Shown piece after piece: positions 28,296-34,632 of a DNA stretch of 34,632 bases (positions are counted from its first letter, which is position 1; each line of letters starts with the position of its first letter). The translations under genes and the position numbers were made by a program. The stretch comes from Nitrospirales bacterium (GTDB lineage Bacteria; Nitrospirota; Nitrospiria; Nitrospirales; NS-4), in contig JAUSHW010000073.1 of NCBI GenBank assembly GCA_030648395.1, positions 1 to 34,632 on the forward strand, written 5' to 3'. A model generated the notes under the pieces. It ran no database searches. It saw only the letters and a list, made by a program, of their open reading frames with translations, and had not been told where the DNA came from.

Positions 28296-30862
28296 GTCTG
28301 GCCGTGCGGCCTGTGGTGGTGTGGGCCGTAAGTCTGTTGCTTGGCTCCCTCGCCGGTTCCGCGTTTGTCTTTTTTCCCGTGTCCATCCTCTGCCTCCTGA
28401 TCCTTGTCATTGGCGGGGTCGCGCTGCTTTCCCTCTTCGGCCGCTGTGCTCCCGCTTCCGGATGCGCGGTGTTCGGGGTTTTCCTTCTGGGCACGGTCGG
28501 GGCCGCGCTGGCCCATGCGCAGGCGGAATCGTCGTCCCTGCTGCGGTCGGTCGGGCTGGGGAAAGCCGGCGTGATCGGAGTCATTGCAGAACCGGTCCGA
28601 TTCGGGCCGGACCGGGCAGTGGCGGTGGTGGCAGTCCAGCAACTGGTGGTGGCGGAGGGCGGGACTCGTCCCATTGCCGGCCGGATCAGGCTGTCGATAC
28701 GCGGGGCTGCTCCTCCCCTGGTTGTCGGCGATCTGATCGAATTTGAGTCGAGACTCAGACCGCCCGGAGGGCTGCTGAATCCGGGAGGCTATGACTATGC
28801 CGGCCATCTCCGGCGGTCCGGCATCCAAGCGGTCGGGAGTGTGACCCTGCGAGAGGACGGGTCGTCTTTTCGAGTGTTGGCGCACGGGGCGTTCCCGCTG
28901 CTGTCTCGCGTGGATCAGTGGCGGGGCCGGACCCGCGAAGCGGCGCTCAAGACCTTGCCGGCTCCGATTGCCGGACTGTACCTTGCCCTGGTGACGGGGG
29001 AGACCGGGTATCTGACTCAGGATATTCGGGACGCCTTCATGGCTTCGGGGACCATGCACATTCTGTCCATTTCAGGCTCGCACCTCGGATTGATCGGCAT
29101 CGTAATCTTCTGGTCGGTCAGGCGGGCGGTGCTGGCCCTCCCGCCGCGGGTGCTGCTTCGGTTGAGTGCGCGGACGACGGCCACGCGCGTCGCCGCCGGC
29201 GCGACGATCCTTCCCGTGGTGCTGTATGCCCTGCTGGGCGGCGCAGAAACGGCCACCGTGCGGTCTCTTGTGATGATCCTCATCGTGCTCGCCGCAACTC
29301 TTCTGGGCCGAACGCACTGCATGGGGACCGGTCTCGCGCTGGCACTGCTGCTGATCGTGGGATGGGATCCGCTGGCGCCTTTTGATATCTCCTTCCAACT
29401 GTCCTTTCTCTCTGTGCTGGTGATCGTGCTGGTCATGCGCGTTCGCGCTCATTCTGATGCGGAGGCTGCGGAAGACGGATTTTCCGAGGCGCGCGGGATC
29501 AGGGATCGGATGAAGGAAGGGATGGCGGAGACCCTGCTTATGAGCGTCCTTGTGACGGTGGCGAGTGCGCCGCTTGTGGCGGCGTATTTCAATCAACTGG
29601 CCTGGGTTGGGGGCGTGTCGAACATCCTGGTTGTGCCGTTCGTCGGCTTCCTTGTGCTTCCCGCAAGCCTGCTGGCATGCCTGGGGACTCTCCTCGGCGG
29701 GTCGGAAGAATTGGCTGGGAACGCGGTCGTCCTGCCGTTGCTGAATGCGCTTGTCTGGATGGTGCAGGGATTTGCGGCCGTGCCTGGAGCGGAACTCCGT
29801 GTGCCGTCGCCCGCCGTCTGGCAGATGCTGTTCTTTTACCTTTTTCTGGGGGTGTGCTTTCTCTGGTGGCGGCGCGTGGCGGGATGGGTTGCGGGGGCGT
29901 TGGTGATGGGAATGCTGGTTCTCTGGGCCTGGGCTCCGCGAGATCTGCCGGAGCCTGGGAGCGTTCGCCTGACATTTTTGGACGTGGGACAGGGCGATGC
30001 CGCTCTGGTTGAAACAGCCGACGGGCATGCCATGCTGATCGATGGCGGAACGGCGTCTGAAAAATATGATGTCGGGCGGATGGCGGTAGCCCCGTTGCTC
30101 TGGGACCGCGGAATCCGGCGGCTCGACCTGGTTGTGGCCACCCATCCCCAGCTCGATCATGTCGGGGGGCTGGCTTTTGTGGTGGGCAAGTTCGAGGTTG
30201 GGGAATTCTGGACGAACGGCGTGAGCCGTGACGTGGCGTTCCTCCAGCGACTGGAAGAGGTGATAGCCGCGCGCGGGGTGCGGGTCAGGTCTGTTTCCAG
30301 CGCGGAGGAGGACGTGTTGCTCGGAGACTGCCGGGCGCGTGTGTTGAATCCGGTCCTTTCTCCGGATGGAGGGGGCCAGGGGAACGATGGGAAACGCTTG
30401 AATAATCAATCAGTCGTGCTCCATCTCCGGTGCGGCAAGTCGGCTTTTCTGTTCACCGGGGACGTCGAACGCGAAGCGGAGGCATGGCTTACAGAGAGGG
30501 GCGAAGGTCTGGAGGCTGCTGTCCTGAAGGTTCCTCACCATGGAGCGCGGGGATCTGTGTATCCGCCTTTTCTTGGAGCCGTCAAGCCACGGGTGGCGGT
30601 GGTCTCAGTCGGTCGGGCGAATGCGTACGGGCACCCATCCCGGGTGATGCTGGAAGCGTATGCCGGGCTGGGTATTCCGATCCTGAGAACGGATCTCCAT
30701 GGCGCCATCACGGTGAAAGGAACGGATGCCGGCCTGCAGGTGAGTTGTGAGTCGGGTCGCCGGTTGAGAAGAGTCAAGTTAGGGGAGGGGACCGGCAATG
30801 CGGAAGTCCAGAACATGCAACGACTCTTCAGTGAACATGGAACTTGTAATGTCGCGGCGTGA
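28292..30862 (+). CDS. comEC: ComEC/Rec2-family DNA internalisation competence protein
   Basis: Multi-TM competence domain ([13 protein letters not shown]) plus C-terminal metallo-beta-lactamase-like domain ([40 protein letters not shown]). Confidence 0.94.
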   Translation: MSLAVRPVVVWAVSLLLGSLAGSAFVFFPVSILCLLILVIGGVALLSLFGRCAPASGCAVFGVFLLGTVGAALAHAQAESSSLLRSVGLGKAGVIGVIAEPVRFGPDRAVAVVAVQQLVVAEGGTRPIAGRIRLSIRGAAPPLVVGDLIEFESRLRPPGGLLNPGGYDYAGHLRRSGIQAVGSVTLREDGSSFRVLAHGAFPLLSRVDQWRGRTREAALKTLPAPIAGLYLALVTGETGYLTQDIRDAFMASGTMHILSISGSHLGLIGIVIFWSVRRAVLALPPRVLLRLSARTTATRVAAGATILPVVLYALLGGAETATVRSLVMILIVLAATLLGRTHCMGTGLALALLLIVGWDPLAPFDISFQLSFLSVLVIVLVMRVRAHSDAEAAEDGFSEARGIRDRMKEGMAETLLMSVLVTVASAPLVAAYFNQLAWVGGVSNILVVPFVGFLVLPASLLACLGTLLGGSEELAGNAVVLPLLNALVWMVQGFAAVPGAELRVPSPAVWQMLFFYLFLGVCFLWWRRVAGWVAGALVMGMLVLWAWAPRDLPEPGSVRLTFLDVGQGDAALVETADGHAMLIDGGTASEKYDVGRMAVAPLLWDRGIRRLDLVVATHPQLDHVGGLAFVVGKFEVGEFWTNGVSRDVAFLQRLEEVIAARGVRVRSVSSAEEDVLLGDCRARVLNPVLSPDGGGQGNDGKRLNNQSVVLHLRCGKSAFLFTGDVEREAEAWLTERGEGLEAAVLKVPHHGARGSVYPPFLGAVKPRVAVVSVGRANAYGHPSRVMLEAYAGLGIPILRTDLHGAITVKGTDAGLQVSCESGRRLRRVKLGEGTGNAEVQNMQRLFSEHGTCNVAA

Positions 30863-30919
30863 GGCACCGTATTACGCGCATGCAGGATGGCGTAACTCTT
30901 CATTATTATTATATTTTTA

Positions 30920-30948
30920 TTGACTTGACATCGATTTGATGTTAAAAG
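30920..30948 (+). promoter_or_regulatory. Putative promoter of the EPS operon with embedded inverted repeat
   Basis: TTGACT (30920-30925) - 17 bp - TAAAAG (30943-30948). The inverted repeat ACATC-gattt-GATGT (30928-30942) lies in the spacer, within a strikingly AT-rich intergenic region. Confidence 0.45.
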
Positions 30949-30983
30949 CGATAAAATGCACATCGTTCCATGAAAGGTGAATA

Positions 30984-31781
30984 TTGCATTACGAAGATTA
31001 TTGGGGGTTGAAGAAAGCTCCCTTTGATAACGTCCCTGATCCGCTCTTCTACTTTCCTTCCGCCAGGCACGAGGAAGGACTGCATAGGCTTCTCTATGGC
31101 GTGGAGGCGCGAAAAGGGGCGATCATGCTGACAGGGGAAATCGGATGCGGAAAGACCCTGCTGAGCCGCACCCTTATCCAACACCTCGCCCACGATCACT
31201 ACGACTTGGCCCTCGTCGCCAATCCAAGCTTTGAAGTCGCAGATTTTATTAAAGAAATTCTCTACCAGCTGGGGGTCAGCCAGAACGGGACCAAGCTGGA
31301 CATGGTTCATGCACTCAACGAGCGGCTATTGGAGAATCTCAAGAAGGGAAAAGATACTGTCCTGGTCGTCGATGAAGCACAGGCCATCAATGACCAGGCA
31401 ATTTTCGAGGAACTCCGACTGCTCTTGAATTTTCAGCTTAACGATCGGTTTCTGTTGACCTTGATTCTGCTTGGCCAACCGGAACTGAGGAGCAAAGTGG
31501 AGGCGATCAAGCAGTTGTCCCAGCGGGTTGTGATTCGGTATCACCTGATGCCGTTCAATATGGACGAAGTCGGCGACTATATCAATTTTCGGATGCAGGC
31601 GGCCGGAGCTTCGCGGGCCGTATTTACGCCGGAAGCCATTGTCGCCGTGTATGAATCGAGCGGAGGCATTCCGCGGAAAGTGAATACCATCGCGGATCTC
31701 GCTCTCCTGATCGGGTTCATGGAGAGATGCCAGCAGGTCGGACCTGAGGTCATCAGAAAAGCAGTCATGGAGGCCCAATAG
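30984..31781 (+). CDS. ExeA-like / polysaccharide-locus-associated AAA ATPase (TTG start)
   Basis: MHYEDYWGLKKAPFDNVPDPLFYFPS; Walker A GEIGCGKT; Walker B TVLVVDEAQAI; FQLNDRFLLTLILLGQPELRSKV; SGGIPRKVNTIADLALL. RBS AAAGGTGA before TTG. Confidence 0.88.
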   Translation: MHYEDYWGLKKAPFDNVPDPLFYFPSARHEEGLHRLLYGVEARKGAIMLTGEIGCGKTLLSRTLIQHLAHDHYDLALVANPSFEVADFIKEILYQLGVSQNGTKLDMVHALNERLLENLKKGKDTVLVVDEAQAINDQAIFEELRLLLNFQLNDRFLLTLILLGQPELRSKVEAIKQLSQRVVIRYHLMPFNMDEVGDYINFRMQAAGASRAVFTPEAIVAVYESSGGIPRKVNTIADLALLIGFMERCQQVGPEVIRKAVMEAQ

Positions 31782-31787
31782 GCTGTT

Positions 31788-32822
31788 ATGGCACGTCTCA
31801 ATGAGCTCGTGAGGAATCAAGGAGACTCTCCGGTTGGAGGCATGGGCCAACTGAAGAGGGTGGAGCCCAAAGTCGTTTCCTTCAAGAACATCGAGGCGAA
31901 TGTGACGCGGGCTTCTGTGGAGCAGGACGCCCAGCTCATTCTCGACGCCGACCAATGGCACGCCAAAGCCGAGATGGAGTTGTCTCCCATCATCGGGGCC
32001 GTTCGCCAGGCCCAGCAGTTCTCGCTCGATGGGATCACGCAAGTGGTACATGGTTTTGTCGACTCCCTCTCCAAAAGCGACCGACTCCTCGTCAAGGCCA
32101 TTTCCGTGGAGCGGGGCGGCCTGGTGATTTCCAACCTGCTCAACACGGCGATCATGTCGATCAAGATCGGGATGGGTTTAAAGTACACCCGCGATGATCT
32201 TCTGAGACTGGGGCTTGCCGCCATCCTGCACGATTTGGGCATGGGCCTGATCCCCGACAACATTTTGAACAAGCAGGGTCCGCTGAGCCCGGATGAGCGC
32301 AACCTCATCAAGCAACATCCTGAGCAGGGCGCCCAGGCGATTCGCCAGCTGGGGGAGGACGCCGCCTGGGTTGCGGACATCGTGGTGCAGGAGCATGAGA
32401 GGGTGGGGGGGCAGGGCTATCCGCGTGGGCTCAAGGGCGCGGAGATCCATGAGTACGCCCAGATCATCGGCCTGGCCGACACGTTCGAGGCCCTTCTTCA
32501 TAGCCGCCCTCACCGCAAACGGTTTCTGCCGCATGATGCGGTGCGCGAACTCGTGGTCAAGGAGAAGGCGTTGTTTTCAATACGCATTTTGAAGTGCCTG
32601 ATTCAGCAATTTTCCGTGTTCCCCCTGGGGACCAGGGTGCAGCTCAACACAGGGGAGATCGGAGAGGTTCTGGAGCTGAATCCGCAGTATCCACTCCGGC
32701 CCATCGTCAAGGTCTATATGGACCCCGGTCGTGTCGCGCTGCGGGAGCCGCGGCTGCAAGACCTCAGCAAGACGTCGTTGGTCCATATTACAGAGGTCGT
32801 TCAGGACGACCAGCAAGAATGA
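31788..32822 (+). CDS. Divergent HD-GYP domain protein (c-di-GMP phosphodiesterase-like)
   Basis: HDLGMGLIPDNILNKQGPLSPDERNLIKQHPEQGAQAI...EHERVGGQGYPRGLKGAEIHEYAQIIGLADTFEALLHSRPHRK. Confidence 0.88.
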   Translation: MARLNELVRNQGDSPVGGMGQLKRVEPKVVSFKNIEANVTRASVEQDAQLILDADQWHAKAEMELSPIIGAVRQAQQFSLDGITQVVHGFVDSLSKSDRLLVKAISVERGGLVISNLLNTAIMSIKIGMGLKYTRDDLLRLGLAAILHDLGMGLIPDNILNKQGPLSPDERNLIKQHPEQGAQAIRQLGEDAAWVADIVVQEHERVGGQGYPRGLKGAEIHEYAQIIGLADTFEALLHSRPHRKRFLPHDAVRELVVKEKALFSIRILKCLIQQFSVFPLGTRVQLNTGEIGEVLELNPQYPLRPIVKVYMDPGRVALREPRLQDLSKTSLVHITEVVQDDQQE

Positions 32823-33748
32823 CCCGGAAATTTAGATTTCTGGGGCGTTCTGCCGCGAATCACCCTTCCAATCTTCCCGCGTGTTCGATCATCTCAGACC
32901 GCGCGCGTGGCATTCTATCGACTGTGCCCAGGGTGTTGGGGTTGTTGTGCACGTTGGCGGCGTTGATCCTGCCGTTCGGATGCACTCCGGTTCCTTTCAC
33001 GCCCGGAACGCAGTCGCCGTTCTCCCGTCCGGTCAAACCTGAAGATCTGTACGTCGAGGAGTCCGAGCAGGGCCCTCCCAAAATCGAGCCTGGCGACAGC
33101 ATCGAGGTCGTGATCAGACGGGGAGCCGGAGAGGAACGGTCAACGGTCACGGTCCGGGATAATGGGAGGGTCTATATTGGGGTTCTGGATGTGGAAGTGA
33201 AAAGCCTGACGGTGCCGGAGGCAGAGGTCCGCATTACCGAGCAGGTGGCAACGATCATCCGTAATCCTCGTGTTGAGGTCGCGATCAAGCAGAAGAAGCT
33301 CCAGTTGCGCAAGCAGAGGGTCTATATCATCGGCGGGGGAAGCGGGGTTGGAGCCGGGGCGATTTTAGCCGGAGTCGCGAAATTTGCGGACCTGGATCGC
33401 AAAACAACGGTCGGGCAGCTCATTGCCCAGGTCGGATACAACGACGTCGCGGTGCTGGACGATGTCCGGGTCATCAGGGGGGATGCCAGAAAACCGGAAG
33501 TGATCCCCGTCGACGTCCAGCGGTTGTTCCAGTACGGGGACCGCAGCCAGGACATCGTGCTGAAGGACAACGACATCGTATTCGTGCCTCGCCAGCGGAT
33601 TGCTGACTGGAACTCGTTCCTGCAAAAGATGACCCCGACGCTCAATCTGCTGCTCGGATCCTCCACGCTGAGCCCCGAGGCGCTATCCAGGTTTTTGTCG
33701 GATAACAACGTCCAGCCGGTGCTGGTCCCGACCATCAACGTGCGGTAG
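32819..33748 (+). CDS. Polysaccharide export (Wza-like) outer-membrane lipoprotein
   Basis: ATGA overlap with the preceding gene; hydrophobic segment then Cys (LCTLAALILPFGCTP); KIEPGDSIEVVIRRG..VTVRDNGRVYIGVLDVEVKSLTVPEAE SLBB/PES pattern; DNDIVFVPRQ. Confidence 0.88.
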   Translation: MTRKFRFLGRSAANHPSNLPACSIISDRARGILSTVPRVLGLLCTLAALILPFGCTPVPFTPGTQSPFSRPVKPEDLYVEESEQGPPKIEPGDSIEVVIRRGAGEERSTVTVRDNGRVYIGVLDVEVKSLTVPEAEVRITEQVATIIRNPRVEVAIKQKKLQLRKQRVYIIGGGSGVGAGAILAGVAKFADLDRKTTVGQLIAQVGYNDVAVLDDVRVIRGDARKPEVIPVDVQRLFQYGDRSQDIVLKDNDIVFVPRQRIADWNSFLQKMTPTLNLLLGSSTLSPEALSRFLSDNNVQPVLVPTINVR

Positions 33749-33762
33749 GTCTAAGGAAGCGC

Positions 33763-34632
33763 ATGGCCCAATACGAGCTGAACCTTCGCGACTACTGGCT
33801 GATCATACGCAAGCGCAAGTGGATTATCACATTCACGGTCCTGCTGGTGGCGGGAGCCACCTGGTTCGCGAGTCAGTTGTCCAGCCCTCATCTGATCTAT
33901 GACGCGTCGGCCCGCGTCAAGTTTGATCGCTCGACCTCGATGTCCGGTCTGATGACGGAGGTGATGGCGTTCTCGGAAGGCAACAACATCACGACCCAGA
34001 CTGAAGTCATCCGCAGTGTCCCTGTCATGGTGCGGGCCGCGAAAAAGCTTGGATTGATAGGCAAGGACGCCGATCCCAGGGAAGCCCGCGTCCCGCAGGA
34101 GGTCCTGGTCAAGGTCTACGACCTGAAGGGCCAGATTGCGGTTTCGCAAGAGACCGGGACGAACATTCTGAGGATCAGCGCGACCATGGACGATCCCGAT
34201 CATGCTGCGCGGTCCGCCAATGCGGTGGCTGAGTCGTACCGTGAGGAGAATATCGTCAGCCGGAACCGGCAGGTGGACGAGGCCAAGCTGTTTGTGGAAG
34301 GGCAACTGAAGGCCATCGAGGTGGCCTACAGACAATCCGAGGAAGCGCTGCTCCGATTCAAAGAACGGGAGGGCAATGTCTTTCTGACCGAAGAGGCACG
34401 GGAAGCCCTGGGGCGCTACAGCAGCCTCGAAGCCGAGAGGGAGAAACTGGCTCAGATCAGACGTGAGGTCACCGAGCAGCTCAGGATATTGAAAGCCAAT
34501 AAGGCATTGCCGGAGCCTGGGTCGGTGCGTATTTTTTCTGATGATGTCCAGGCCCTTATCGCGAAGTTGAACCAGAAGCTGTCTGATCTGACAACCGAGC
34601 GAACCACCTTGTTGGTCAACTATACCCCCAAG
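33763..34632 (+). CDS. Wzz/chain-length determinant-type polysaccharide co-polymerase (partial, runs off window end)
   Basis: My translation is MAQYELNLRDYWLIIRKRKWIITFTVLLVAGATWFASQLSS...; Wzz N-terminal topology followed by a coiled-coil region; open at the window end. Confidence 0.87.
   Translation, partial: MAQYELNLRDYWLIIRKRKWIITFTVLLVAGATWFASQLSSPHLIYDASARVKFDRSTSMSGLMTEVMAFSEGNNITTQTEVIRSVPVMVRAAKKLGLIGKDADPREARVPQEVLVKVYDLKGQIAVSQETGTNILRISATMDDPDHAARSANAVAESYREENIVSRNRQVDEAKLFVEGQLKAIEVAYRQSEEALLRFKEREGNVFLTEEAREALGRYSSLEAEREKLAQIRREVTEQLRILKANKALPEPGSVRIFSDDVQALIAKLNQKLSDLTTERTTLLVNYTPK

Noticed and set aside
29072-30409. 445-aa minus-strand ORF antisense to comEC
   Set aside because: Low-complexity basic translation opposite a clear ComEC; shadow ORF.
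1-34632. CRISPR array, defence island, prophage or transposon
   Set aside because: No regularly spaced direct repeats, Cas, integrase or transposase-like ORFs, or IS-type terminal repeats seen.

Overview
The window looks chromosomal and mostly housekeeping. It is GC-rich and Nitrospira-like by gene content and order; that taxonomic reading is inference. The minus-strand left half (1-11214) carries mlaD(partial)-mlaF-mlaE, alr, frr-pyrH-tsf-rpsB, argJ-argC, rpsI-rplM, two tandem bifunctional-nuclease (DUF151) genes and a small YggX-like four-cysteine protein. A tRNA-Leu(CAA) and an orphan secreted-protein gene with a near-consensus promoter and a structured 5' leader occupy 11362-12383. rsmI (minus), a NUDIX gene and an SDR gene follow. 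Next is a heme-biosynthesis operon (ccsA/hemX-like, hemA, zinc-ribbon membrane protein, hemC, cobA-hemD fusion, CBS protein, hemB), then ribF-tilS-hpt-ftsH-folP-glmM-comEC. The right edge (30900-34632) starts what looks like an exopolysaccharide export locus: ExeA-type ATPase, divergent HD-GYP protein, Wza-like export lipoprotein and Wzz-like chain-length protein (truncated). The items most worth a second look are (1) the EPS operon with an HD-GYP protein that has lost canonical catalytic residues, (2) the secreted CxxC protein with its structured leader, (3) a hybrid Cys-Asp-Cys metal site in HemB, and (4) the four-Cys YggX-like protein. I saw no CRISPR array, rRNA, transposase or prophage.
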